Assembly: GCF_027627575.1 (NCBI RefSeq)
Contig: NZ_CP114065.1
Span: forward strand, 3,720,001 to 3,784,000
Reading direction: 5' to 3'
DNA length: 64,000 nt
From: Kribbella sp. CA-293567
GTDB taxonomy: Bacteria; Actinomycetota; Actinomycetes; Propionibacteriales; Kribbellaceae
Made by a program: the position numbers and the translations under genes
In this document: piece after piece, positions 8,595 through 18,042 of the stretch
Position numbering within the stretch: position 1 is the stretch's first letter
Layout of the letters: each line of letters opens with the position of its first letter
The notes under the pieces: model-generated
Databases searched by the model: none
What the model saw: only the letters and a program-made list of their open reading frames with translations
Told to the model about the DNA's origin: nothing

Positions 8595-8600
8595 TAGGAT
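8595..8600 (+). promoter_or_regulatory. -10 box (TAGGAT) before the HAD gene
   Basis: TAGGAT ends 6 nt before the ATG at 8607 without a ribosome binding site between, again consistent with a leaderless transcript. Confidence 0.4.
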
Positions 8601-8606
8601 CTTGCT

Positions 8607-9257
8607 ATGACCCTCCAAGCGGTGCTCTGGGACATGGACGGCACGTTGGTCGACTCCGAGCCCGAGTGGGCCCGGGTGCAGATCGAGCTGCTCACCGAAC
8701 TCGGCGGGACCTGGACGGTCGAGGACTGTATGGCGCTGGTCGGCAGCGACCTGTCGCACGCGGTCGAGGTGTGGATGGCACGGCTGCCCGACGGCGCGAT
8801 CGAGCCCGATGCCCTGGCCGAGCGGATGTACGGCGAAGTGGTGCGCGCGTTGAAGGAGGGCGTCGTGATGCGCCCTGGCGCGCTGGAGTTGCTGACCGGG
8901 CTGAAGGCGGCGGGGATCCCGTGCGCGCTGGTCTCGGCGTCGTACCGGGTGATGATCGACGCGGTGCTGTCGCATCTGCCGCCGGATCTGTTCGACGTGA
9001 TCGTGGCCGGCGACGAGGTGCGCAACGGCAAACCGCACCCCGAGCCGTACCTGAAGGCCGCGGCCGAGCTGCAGGTCGACCCGGCGAACTGCGTGGTGAT
9101 CGAGGACTCGCCGGGCGGCACCCAGGCCGGTACGGCGGCGGGCGCGTTCGTCATCGCCGTACCGCAGTGGGTGCCGATCCCGGAGGCGCCACGAAGGCTG
9201 GTGCTGAAGTCACTGGAGTCGCTCACTCCGGACGCGCTGCGCGACCTGCTCCGCTGA
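8607..9257 (+). CDS. HAD-family phosphatase (beta-phosphoglucomutase-like)
   Basis: A 216-residue haloacid-dehalogenase-type hydrolase. Motif I is WDMDGTLVDSE (D9 and D11 as nucleophile and acid), motif II is in ALVSASYR, motif III Lys is in NGKPHPEPYL, and motif IV is VIEDSPGG. An alpha-helical cap of subclass I lies between motifs I and II. Such enzymes remove phosphate from sugar phosphates or similar small molecules; the substrate cannot be told here. The next gene starts 50 bp downstream with its own ribosome binding site. Confidence 0.9.
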   Translation: MTLQAVLWDMDGTLVDSEPEWARVQIELLTELGGTWTVEDCMALVGSDLSHAVEVWMARLPDGAIEPDALAERMYGEVVRALKEGVVMRPGALELLTGLKAAGIPCALVSASYRVMIDAVLSHLPPDLFDVIVAGDEVRNGKPHPEPYLKAAAELQVDPANCVVIEDSPGGTQAGTAAGAFVIAVPQWVPIPEAPRRLVLKSLESLTPDALRDLLR

Positions 9258-9307
9258 GGCGATACCTTCTTCAGGTGCCTGCGGGGGTGTTCTGGGGGAG
9301 GGTTGGG

Positions 9308-10879
9308 ATGGTGACTGTGCTGAAGCGTCGCGCCGCGTGGCTCGCGGCGGTCGGTCTGCTGGCGGGTTCGTTCGCGGCCTGCGGCAAGTCCGGGCCGGAC
9401 CGTCCGAACGAGGGCGGAGCGACGCCGAAGGACCTGGTCATCAAGGTCGCGACCACCGACGCCGTCGGCTCGCTCGACCCGGCCGGACCGTACGAGATCG
9501 GCTCGCGCACCTTGCAGTCGAACCTGTACCAGACACTGCTGACGATCATCCCTGGCAAGCCCACGCCGGTGCCGGAAGCCGCCGACTGCCAGTACGACGC
9601 GCCCACGACGTACACCTGCAGCCTGAAGGACGACCTGACCTTCCCGAACGGGCACGAGCTGACCTCGTCGGACGTGAAGTTCAGCTTCGAGCGGATGCTG
9701 AAGCTCAAGACGCCCGGTGGACCGGCCGGACTGTTCGCTTCGCTGGCCTCCGTGACCACGCCGGACAAGTTGACCGCCGTCTTCACCCTGAAGAAGCCCG
9801 ACGCGCGGTTGCCCTACCTGCTGACCACGACGGCGGCTTCGATCGTCGACGAGGAGTTCTACCCGGCCACCAAGTTGCTGGCCGACAAGGCCATGGGCAG
9901 CGGGCCGTACGAACTGAAGTCGTACCAGCCCGGCTCGGCCGCGGTGCTCGGCAAGTTCAAGAAGTACCGCGGCTCGCGCGCCGCGCAGAACGACTCGATC
10001 GAGGTCAGCTTCCTGACCGACGCGGCGTCGTTGACGCAGGCGCTGACCAGCGGCAAGGCCGATGTCGGCTTCCACGGCTTCGGGCCGGGCACCCTGGACC
10101 GGCTCCGGGCCGGCGGCGAGGTGCAGGTGGTCGACGCCGGTTCGGCGGAGATCCGGTTCTTCAGCTTCCACATGCGGTCGGTGGTGGCGCGCAATCCCGC
10201 CGTACGACGGGCCGTGGCGCAGCTGATCGATCGGCCGGCGCTGGTGAAGAAGGCACACGGCGATCACGTGACGCCGCTCTACTCGGTGGTGCCGGCCGGC
10301 TTCGCGGGGCAGGTCGACGCGTTCCGGACGCAGTACAAGGAGCCGAACAAGACGGCCGCGGCGGCGATCCTGCGAGAGGCCGGGTTCACCACGCCGGTGA
10401 CGCTGAACGTGGGCTGGACGCCGTTCCAGTACGGCGCGGGCGCGAAGGCCGAAGTACTGGAGTTGAAGCGCCAGTTGGAGGCGTCGGGGCTGTTCAAGGT
10501 GGTACTGCGCAGCGCGGACTGGCCGAAGTACCTGCAGCAGGCGCGAGCCGGGGCGTACGACCTCTACCAGGCCGGGCTGTTCCCCGACTACCTCGACAGC
10601 GGTGACTACCTGCAGCCGTTCGTGCGCGACGGCGGGATGTTCCAGAACGGGTACCGCAGCTCGGCGGCGAACAAGCTGATGGATCAGGAGATCGCCGAGC
10701 AGAACCAGATCGAACGCGAAGCGTCACTGACCGAGCTGCAGGTCCTGCTGGCCGCCGACGCCCCGGTGATTCCGAGCTGGCAGGGCCGGTTCACGGTGGT
10801 CGCCGGCAAGAGCGTCGAGGACGTGGACAAGGCGCTGAGCCCACTGTCGTTCCTGTACTTCTCCCCGCTGCGGAAGTAG
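9308..10879 (+). CDS. Family 5 solute-binding lipoprotein (Dpp/Opp type)
   Basis: A 523-residue extracytoplasmic binding protein. A lipoprotein signal ends at the lipobox SFAAC (C25). The family 5 pattern follows: GSLDPAGPYEIGSRTLQ near residue 55, LKDDLTFPNGHELTSSDVKFSFERM (seen in pieces near 100-125), and SGPYELKSYQPG. It should bind a peptide or similar ligand and deliver it to an ABC importer. A strong ribosome binding site (GGGGGAG, 9294-9300) lies 7 nt before the ATG. No transport genes lie next to it; the importer starting at 11105 has its own binding protein, so this one may be an additional receptor or serve another importer. Confidence 0.9.
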   Translation: MVTVLKRRAAWLAAVGLLAGSFAACGKSGPDRPNEGGATPKDLVIKVATTDAVGSLDPAGPYEIGSRTLQSNLYQTLLTIIPGKPTPVPEAADCQYDAPTTYTCSLKDDLTFPNGHELTSSDVKFSFERMLKLKTPGGPAGLFASLASVTTPDKLTAVFTLKKPDARLPYLLTTTAASIVDEEFYPATKLLADKAMGSGPYELKSYQPGSAAVLGKFKKYRGSRAAQNDSIEVSFLTDAASLTQALTSGKADVGFHGFGPGTLDRLRAGGEVQVVDAGSAEIRFFSFHMRSVVARNPAVRRAVAQLIDRPALVKKAHGDHVTPLYSVVPAGFAGQVDAFRTQYKEPNKTAAAAILREAGFTTPVTLNVGWTPFQYGAGAKAEVLELKRQLEASGLFKVVLRSADWPKYLQQARAGAYDLYQAGLFPDYLDSGDYLQPFVRDGGMFQNGYRSSAANKLMDQEIAEQNQIEREASLTELQVLLAADAPVIPSWQGRFTVVAGKSVEDVDKALSPLSFLYFSPLRK

Positions 10880-11104
10880 TTCCGCGGGCAGCACCGCACT
10901 GGCCCGTCGGTGCCAGTGACAGCGCGTCGCCAGCGACCCTGAGTAGGTGCATGCTGTACTGCGAGTTGTCCCACGATACGGGACGATTTCCTACGCATCA
11001 CGATCGGGCAACGCAGCACTTTCGCCGTTTGACTCCGGCGAGTAATGACGGCAGGTTGAGTCGGCAGCCAAGAGCCACTCCATCAAGGCAGGGGAACATA
11101 TCGC
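10880..11104 (+). promoter_or_regulatory. Gene-free stretch upstream of the peptide importer operon
   Basis: This 225-bp gap holds a short inverted repeat right after the upstream gene (ACTGGC / GCCAGT), which may act as a weak terminator. TTGACT at 11029-11034 with CAGGTT 17 nt later is a possible promoter, although the second box is poor. GGGGAA at 11091-11096 is a ribosome binding site 8 nt before the GTG at 11105. No open frame with coding character was seen. Confidence 0.35.
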
Positions 11105-12100
11105 GTGACGACACCACTCGAGGTCGAGCCCGGGGCGACTACGGCAGATCCTGAAGCCGTCCTCAAAGGTATGGGCAAGATCGAGGGACGCTCACTCGGT
11201 CAGATCGCCTGGATGCGGCTCAAGCGGGACAAGATCGCGATCGCCGGCTTCGTGATCATCGTGCTGCTGATCCTGATGGCGATCTTCGCGAACCTGATCA
11301 TCAGCCTGATCGGCAGTCCGCCGAACGAGTTCAACCAGGACAAGATCGACACGGTCAACGGCACCCTCGCCCCGATCGGCAAGTTCGGTGGGATGAGCTG
11401 GGAGCACCCGTTCGGGGTGGAGCCGGTGAACGGCCGCGACATCATGAGCCGGGTGATCTACGGATCGCGGATCTCGCTGCTGATCGCCTTCTTCGCCACC
11501 CTGCTGTCGGTGGCCATCGGTACCACGATGGGCATCGTGGCGGGCTTCTTCGGCGGCTGGGTCGACGCGCTGATCAGCCGGTTGATGGACATCTTCCTGG
11601 CCTTCCCGCTGCTGGTCTTCGCGATCGCGCTGGCCGGCGTCATCCCCGACGACGCGTTCGGGCTGCAGGGCGACTCGCTGCGGATCATGCTGCTGATCTT
11701 CATCATCGGGTTCTTCAACTGGCCCTACATCGGCCGGATCGTCCGCGGTCAGACGATCTCGCTGCGCGAGCGCGAGTTCGTCGACGCGGCCCGCAGCCTG
11801 GGCGCCCGCCGGCCGTACATCCTGTTCACCGAACTGCTGCCGAACCTGATGGCACCGGTCCTGGTTTACGCCACGCTGCTGATTCCCACGAACATCCTGT
11901 TCGAGGCGGCGTTGTCCTTCCTCGGCGTCGGTGTCCGGGCCCCCACGGCCACCTGGGGCGGCATGTTGTCGGACGCGGTGACCTTCTACACGATGCCGCA
12001 CTTCATGTTGTGGCCCGGCCTGGCCATCTTCGTCACCGTCCTGGCCTTCAACCTGTTCGGCGACGGGCTGCGCGACGCGCTCGACCCGCGGTCGCGATGA
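11105..12100 (+). CDS. dppC: ABC peptide importer permease, DppC/OppC type
   Basis: A 331-residue inner-membrane permease. The N-terminal cytoplasmic part (GRSLGQIAWMRLKRDKIAI) leads into a first membrane helix (about 48-70). A periplasmic loop and five more helices follow, with the EAA-type ATPase contact loop at EFVDAARSLGARRPYILF (about 220-240). The end, FNLFGDGLRDALDPRSR, is the DppC/OppC signature. It is the first gene of a five-gene operon (permease, binding protein, permease, two ATPases), an unusual order since the binding protein often comes first. The start is a GTG with a ribosome binding site 8 nt upstream. Confidence 0.93.
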   Translation: MTTPLEVEPGATTADPEAVLKGMGKIEGRSLGQIAWMRLKRDKIAIAGFVIIVLLILMAIFANLIISLIGSPPNEFNQDKIDTVNGTLAPIGKFGGMSWEHPFGVEPVNGRDIMSRVIYGSRISLLIAFFATLLSVAIGTTMGIVAGFFGGWVDALISRLMDIFLAFPLLVFAIALAGVIPDDAFGLQGDSLRIMLLIFIIGFFNWPYIGRIVRGQTISLREREFVDAARSLGARRPYILFTELLPNLMAPVLVYATLLIPTNILFEAALSFLGVGVRAPTATWGGMLSDAVTFYTMPHFMLWPGLAIFVTVLAFNLFGDGLRDALDPRSR

Positions 12101-12150
12101 CTTCGACTTTCTCCACCTGTGGTTCTGACAAGAAGGGGTGCACCACGACG

Positions 12151-13908
12151 ATGAGCATCAAACGACTGAGAACGGTAGCCGCGTTGTCGGCGGTCGTTGC
12201 TCTGACGCTGTCCGCCTGTGGCGGTAGCGACACGAGTAACGACAACGCCACCGGTGGTGCCAAGAGCGAGTTCAACGGCGCGGTGGCGGGCGTGCTGAAC
12301 CCTTCTGACAAGAAGGGTGGCACCGTCAAGCTGGCCCACTCGGACGATTGGGACACCCCGGACCCGGGGGAGACCTACTACGGATACGCCTGGAACTTCG
12401 CCCGGCTGTACGGTCGCTCGCTGCTGATGTTCAAGCCGGCCCCGGGCAAGGAGGGCAACGTCCTGGTCCCGGACCTGGCCGAGGCGCTGGGGGTGCCGAC
12501 CGACGGTGGCAAGACCTGGACCTACAAGATCCGCAAGGGCGTCAAGTTCGAGGACGGCACCGAGATTAAGGCCAAGGACGTCAAGTACGCCGTCCTGCGG
12601 TCGACCGACAAGAAGACCTTCGCCAACGGACCGGCGTACTTCGAGGCGTTCCTGAACCTGCCGAAGGGCTACGACGGCCCGTACCGGTCGAAGGGGATGA
12701 ACACCGATTCGGCGATCTCCACGCCCGACGACTACACCATCGCCTTCCACCTGAAGAACGGCTTCGGTGGCTTCGACTACCTGGCGCAGCTGACCCAGAC
12801 GATGCCGGTTCCGGAGGCCAAGGACACCGGCGCCAAGTACCGCGACAAGATCGTCTCGAGCGGCCCGTACAAGTTCGAGACCGTGGCGCCGGGAAAGCAG
12901 TACACGCTGGTCCGCAACGAGCAGTGGGACCAGGCGACGGATCAGAACCGCAAGGCGCTGCCGGACCGTTACGAGGTCGCGCTCAAGGTCAACGCCGACG
13001 ACATCGACAACCGGGTCATCTCCGGCGACCTTGACATCGACGTCGCGGGCACCGGTGTGCAGCCGGCCTCGCTGAGCAAGGTGCTGACCGACCCGGCCCT
13101 GAAGGCCCAGGCGGACAACCCGACCCTCGCGCGGCTCTGGTACACCTCGGTCAACTCGACGGTGCCGCCGCTGAACAACATCGACTGCCGTAAGGCCATC
13201 CAGTACGCGATGGACCGGACCAGCTACCAGACCGCCTACGGTGGCGCGTTCTCCGGCGGCGACCTGGCGACGACGATCATGCCGCCGCTGGTTCCGGGGT
13301 ACGAGAAGTTCGACCTGTACCCGGCCGGAGCCGACAGCAAGGGCGACCTCGACAAGGCGAAGGAGTCTCTGACCAAGTGTGGTCAGCCGAACGGCTTCGC
13401 CACGAACATGGCCTACCGGTCGGACCGTCCGCGCGAGAAGGCGACCGCAGAGGCCTTCCAGCAGGCTCTCAAGCGGGTCGGGATCAATCTGACGCTGAAG
13501 GGCTACCCGGCGGGTGACTACTTCTCGCAGTACGCGGGCAACCCGCCGTTCGTCGTGGCGAACAAGATCGGTCTGGCCACCAACGGCTGGGGCGCGGACT
13601 GGAACGACGGCTTCGGCTTCCTGTCCCAGATCGTCGACAGCCGCGTGATCCGCGAGACCGGCGGCTCCTCGAACACCTCCGTCCGGATCCCCGAGGTCGA
13701 CAAACTGCTCGACGCCGCGATCGCCGAGACCGACACGGCCAAGCGCGAGAAGCTGTGGACCCCGATCGACAAGCGGGTGATGGAAGAGGCCGTGATCTAC
13801 CCGGGTGTGTACGCGAAGAGCCTGCTGCTGCGGCCGAAGAATCTCACCAACATCTTCGTCAGCGACGCGTTCAACATGTACGACTACCTGAACATGGGTG
13901 TGAAGTAA
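12151..13908 (+). CDS. dppA: Family 5 solute-binding lipoprotein of the peptide importer
   Basis: A 585-residue binding lipoprotein with lipobox LSAC (C23). The family 5 core includes GGTVKLAHSDDWDTPDPGET, VPDLAEALGVPTDGGKTWTY (in pieces), VKFEDGTEIKAKDVKYAV, SSGPYKFETVAPG and CRKAIQYAMDR. It lies between dppC and dppB of the same operon and is surely the receptor of that importer. The start at 12151 follows AGAAGGGG at 12131-12138 and puts the signal peptide at the N-terminus. A 15-nt stretch over the leader (12123-12137) recurs inside the gene at 12303-12317. A strong hairpin follows the stop and precedes dppB. Confidence 0.93.
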   Translation: MSIKRLRTVAALSAVVALTLSACGGSDTSNDNATGGAKSEFNGAVAGVLNPSDKKGGTVKLAHSDDWDTPDPGETYYGYAWNFARLYGRSLLMFKPAPGKEGNVLVPDLAEALGVPTDGGKTWTYKIRKGVKFEDGTEIKAKDVKYAVLRSTDKKTFANGPAYFEAFLNLPKGYDGPYRSKGMNTDSAISTPDDYTIAFHLKNGFGGFDYLAQLTQTMPVPEAKDTGAKYRDKIVSSGPYKFETVAPGKQYTLVRNEQWDQATDQNRKALPDRYEVALKVNADDIDNRVISGDLDIDVAGTGVQPASLSKVLTDPALKAQADNPTLARLWYTSVNSTVPPLNNIDCRKAIQYAMDRTSYQTAYGGAFSGGDLATTIMPPLVPGYEKFDLYPAGADSKGDLDKAKESLTKCGQPNGFATNMAYRSDRPREKATAEAFQQALKRVGINLTLKGYPAGDYFSQYAGNPPFVVANKIGLATNGWGADWNDGFGFLSQIVDSRVIRETGGSSNTSVRIPEVDKLLDAAIAETDTAKREKLWTPIDKRVMEEAVIYPGVYAKSLLLRPKNLTNIFVSDAFNMYDYLNMGVK

Positions 13909-13962
13909 GCAGTCCGCACTGCCCTCTGTCAGGTCCACAAGTTAGGTAGGTGAAGGCTGCAG

Positions 13963-13997
13963 GTGCCCGGTCCGGGAGGATCTCCCGGACCGGGCAC
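13963..13997. repeat. Perfect 16-bp hairpin between binding protein and DppB genes
   Basis: Arms at 13963-13978 and 13982-13997 are exact reverse complements (core GCCCGGTCCGGGAG) with a 3-nt loop. No T run follows, so it is unlikely to be a full terminator. As in malE-malF type operons it could protect the binding-protein mRNA and lower expression of the genes behind it. The GGGAGGA at 13974-13980, the best purine-rich stretch before dppB, lies inside the hairpin. Confidence 0.8.
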
Positions 13998-13999
13998 TG

Positions 14000-15021
14000 G
14001 TGCCGGGCACTGTGATCACATACATCATCAGGCGCGTCGTGGCGGCTGTCGGCCTCCTCATCGTCGTGAGCGCCGTCACGTTCTCGATCTTCTATCTGGT
14101 GCCACGCTGGGCCGGAGCGACGCCCGAGACGCTGGCGACCCGTTACGTCGGCCGGGCGGCCACCGAGGACACGGTCAAGCTGACCGCAGAGCGGCTGGGG
14201 TTGTACGACCCGATCGCAGTGCAGTACTGGAACTGGGCCAAGGGGGTTGTTGTCGGCGCCGAGTACGACTACGGCGCCGGAGTCGAGAAGTGCCCGGCAC
14301 CTTGCCTGGGATACTCTTTCATCACCAAGCAGCCGGTGTGGCCCGAGCTGCTCGACCGGATACCAGTGACGCTCTCCCTGGCCGCAGGTGCCTCCATCCT
14401 GTGGCTGGTGTCCGGCGTCGCGGTCGGGGTGCTGTCGGCACTGAAACGGGGGTCGATCTTCGACCGGGCCGCGATGTCGATAGCCCTGGCCGGTGTCTCG
14501 TTGCCGATCTTCTTCACCGGACTGGTCTCGCTCGCCTTCTTCAGCTACCAACTCGGGTGGACGAAACCCGGGGGGACCTTCGTCCCCTTCACCGACAATC
14601 CGTTCCTCTGGGCACAGGCGCTGATCCTGCCCTGGGTCACGCTCGCGTTCCTGTTCTCGGCGCAGTACGCCCGGCACACCCGGGCCGGGATGCTCGAGAC
14701 GATGAACGAGGACTTCATCCGGACGGCCCGGGCCAAGGGCCTGCCGGAGCGGACGGTCGTCGTACAGCACGGTCTGCGGGGCGCGCTGACACCGATCCTC
14801 ACCATTTTCGGTCTGGACGTCGGCCTGCTGCTCGGCGGCGCCGTACTGACCGAGAAGACCTTCTCCCTGCCGGGGCTCGGCAAGTACGCGGTCGACGGCA
14901 TCGTCGCCAACGACCTGCCGAAGATCCTCGGCGTGACGCTGGTAGCGGCCGTCTTCATCGTGCTCGCGAACCTGATCGTCGACCTCCTGTACGCCGTCGT
15001 CGACCCGAGGGTGCGCGCCAA

Positions 15022-15025
<4 letters not shown>
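14000..15025 (+). CDS. dppB: ABC peptide importer permease, DppB/OppB type
   Basis: A 341-residue permease. It starts with the DppB-type first helix (VITYIIRRVVAAVGLLIVVS), has a long periplasmic loop with LGLYDPIAVQYWNW, and an EAA-type loop at DFIRTARAKGLPERTVVVQHGLRGAL (in two pieces, near 235-260). The C-terminus LLYAVVDPRVRAK is the standard DppB end. GTG codons at 14000 and 14012 are both possible starts; neither has a free ribosome binding site because the upstream hairpin ends at 13997. The stop overlaps the next ATG by 4 bp. Confidence 0.92.
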
Positions 15026-16046
<1,021 letters not shown>

Positions 16047-16050
<4 letters not shown>

Positions 16051-17120
16051 CAGACGGAGCAACTGTGACCACTGAGACCGCACCAGCGACGCCACCGCAG
16101 GCGACCGGCGACGAACTCCTGTCGGTGACGAAGCTGACCAAGCACTTCCCGATCCGGCAGGGCCTGCTGCAGCGTCAGACCGGCGCGGTCCAGGCCGTCG
16201 ACGGGCTGGACTTCACCGTCAACAAGGGCGAGACCCTGTCGCTGGTGGGGGAGTCGGGCTGCGGCAAGACCACCACGGGCCGGCTGCTGACCCGGCTGCT
16301 GGAGCCGACCGACGGGAAGATCGTCTTCGAGGGCCGGGACATCAGTCACCTGTCCGAAGGCAAGATGCGCCCGCTGCGCAAAGACATCCAGATGATCTTC
16401 CAGGACCCGTACGGCTCGCTGAACCCGCGGCACACGGTCGGCAAGATCGTCGGCGCGCCGTTCCGGCTGCAGAACGTGAAGACCGAGGGCGGCACCAAGA
16501 AGGCCGTCCAGGAACTGCTCGAACTGGTGGGCCTGAGCCCGGAGCACTACAACCGCTACCCGCACGAGTTCTCGGGCGGCCAGCGGCAGCGGATCGGCAT
16601 CGCCCGCACCCTGGCCCTGCGTCCCAAGCTGATCGTCGCCGACGAGCCGGTCTCCGCGCTCGACGTCTCGATCCAGGCTCAGGTGGTCAACCTGCTGGAG
16701 GACCTGCAGGAGGAGTTCGACCTCACCTACGTGATGATCGCGCACGACCTGTCCGTCGTCCGGCACGTCTCGGACCGGGTGGCGGTGATGTACCTGGGCA
16801 AGATCGTCGAGATCGCCGACCGGGTCAGCCTGTACGAGAAGCCGATGCACCCGTACACCCTCGCGCTGCTGTCCGCAGTACCGATCCCGGACACCAAGCG
16901 CCGCGGGAAGCAGGAGCGCATCCGCCTCCAGGGCGACGTCCCGAGCCCGATCAACCCGCCGCCGGCCTGCCGCTTCCACACCCGGTGCTGGAAAGCTCAG
17001 GACATCTGCAAGACGGTCGAGCCCCCGCTGCTGCAGTTGGCGCCGGGCCACCAGGCTGCTTGCCACTTCCCGGAGAACCAGGAAGGCGGCGAAGCGCCGC
17101 GCCAGGCGACCGCCAGCTGA
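16047..17120 (+). CDS. dppF: ABC peptide importer ATPase, DppF/OppF type
   Basis: A 357-residue ATPase. Walker A is GESGCGKTT (about 69-77), the signature is [17 protein letters not shown], Walker B is [14 protein letters not shown], and the switch His is in MIAHDLS. The C-terminal extension includes CRFHTRCW and CHFPE, again a possible four-cysteine cluster. The start is a GTG overlapping the dppD stop. It ends the operon 12 bp before a 16-bp hairpin. The last 130 bp of this gene have a decayed second copy at 18724-18858. Confidence 0.95.
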
Positions 17121-17132
17121 TCGTCGTTCCAT

Positions 17133-17167
17133 CGAGAGCCCGGGATCCATTGGATCCCGGGCTCTCG
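17133..17167. terminator. Bidirectional hairpin terminator after dppF
   Basis: A perfect 16-bp stem (17133-17148 / 17152-17167, containing GAGCCCGGGATCC) with a 3-nt loop lies between the convergent dppF and alpha/beta hydrolase genes. No long T run follows, as is common in high-GC actinobacteria. Its place makes it a terminator for both strands. Confidence 0.8.
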
Positions 17168-17168
17168 T

Positions 17169-17978
17169 TCAGCCCGTATAGAACCGCGCCAGGAGTGGGC
17201 CCAGAACCAGCGGATCTGCGACGTGTCCGGCGACCTCGATGGTGAGTCGTTGGGCGTCCGGCAAGCAGACGGCGGCTGCGTCGGCAGCGGCCCCGAAGAA
17301 GTCGACCGGCAGCCCGGCTGAGTGTGGATCCACAGTCGCGCCGGTGCTCAGCAGCACAGGCTGAGTCACCTTCGCCAGCCGGCTTGCGGGTGGTGGGCCT
17401 TCGCCGAGGCAGGCGGCGTCATACCGCAGCGTCGGTGCGAGCGCTACCAGCGCCGGCCAGACCGGAGCGGCTTCGGCGCCCGCGATGTCTTCCTCCGAGG
17501 AACCGGCCAGCTTCATGAACAGCCGAAGCGCCTGGTCGCGGTCATCGGCGTCCAAGGCCACTGCGAGATCGTCGACGTACGCTTGCCAGCCCGCGACCAT
17601 GTCGTCGCCGAGCAGATACGGCACCTCGTGAACAGCGATCTTGTCGACAGGGATCCCTGCGGCGGCGGCCTCCAGCGCGAGCGCCCCACCGGACGACGCA
17701 GCAAACACGTGAGCCCGGCCTCCGGCAGCCTCGATGACAGCCGCGAGATCCTCCATCTCGCGTTCCACCGCGTACGGCGCGGTGTCGCCACTGTCCCCAC
17801 GGCCCCGGCGCCGGTAGTTGACCACGGAGAACCGGTCGGCGAGCCACTCACCCAGCGGCACATTCTCGGTGCCGTCGTCGAGGCCGCCGCCAACGAGCAC
17901 CAGCGCGGGCCCGTCCTCACTCAGGCGGTCATATCCGATTTTCGTGCCATCAGCTGAGGTCACGTGCGGCATGATCAT
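17169..17978 (-). CDS. Alpha/beta hydrolase
   Basis: A 269-residue alpha/beta hydrolase. It has the oxyanion-side LVGGGLDDG at about 28-36, a strand with VVNYRRRGRGDSG, a nucleophile elbow AASSGGALAL (Ser near 94, Gly-x-Ser-x-Gly relaxed to Ala-x-Ser-x-Gly), an acid candidate in STGATVDPHS, and the catalytic His in EVAGHVADP. All triad parts are plausible. The substrate is unknown; relatives are annotated only as hydrolases. It is divergent from an HxlR regulator, 64 bp apart with a palindrome between, so it is likely the regulated target. The start may be 17978 or 17972. Confidence 0.85.
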   Translation of the reverse strand: MIMPHVTSADGTKIGYDRLSEDGPALVLVGGGLDDGTENVPLGEWLADRFSVVNYRRRGRGDSGDTAPYAVEREMEDLAAVIEAAGGRAHVFAASSGGALALEAAAAGIPVDKIAVHEVPYLLGDDMVAGWQAYVDDLAVALDADDRDQALRLFMKLAGSSEEDIAGAEAAPVWPALVALAPTLRYDAACLGEGPPPASRLAKVTQPVLLSTGATVDPHSAGLPVDFFGAAADAAAVCLPDAQRLTIEVAGHVADPLVLGPLLARFYTG

Positions 17979-17992
17979 CCCCTTTGGTTTGG

Positions 17993-18011
17993 TACTCCTA
18001 CTTTAGGAGTA
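17993..18011. promoter_or_regulatory. Palindrome TACTCCTA-N3-TAGGAGTA, candidate HxlR operator
   Basis: Perfect 8-bp arms separated by CTT lie midway between the divergent hydrolase and HxlR genes. HxlR-type dimers bind short inverted repeats in such gaps. It covers the region where a -35 for the rightward promoter would lie, fitting repression of the regulator and control of the hydrolase. Confidence 0.6.
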
Positions 18012-18030
18012 AAGAGTCCTTGAAGGGAAG

Positions 18031-18036
18031 TATGCT
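18031..18036 (+). promoter_or_regulatory. -10 box (TATGCT) of the HxlR gene
   Basis: TATGCT ends 6 nt before the ATG at 18043 with no room for a ribosome binding site, suggesting a leaderless transcript. The candidate operator at 17993-18011 ends 19 nt upstream. Confidence 0.5.
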
Positions 18037-18042
18037 GTCGGC

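Noticed and set aside
13963..15021. Upstream in-frame extension of dppD through the dppB region
   Set aside because: The frame stays open by GC bias, but dppB is real in another frame, and DppD's normal N-terminus begins at 15022 with a 4-bp overlap.
18020..18036. TTGAAG as -35 of the HxlR promoter
   Set aside because: It lies only about 5 nt from the TATGCT box, far too close for a sigma-70 type promoter.
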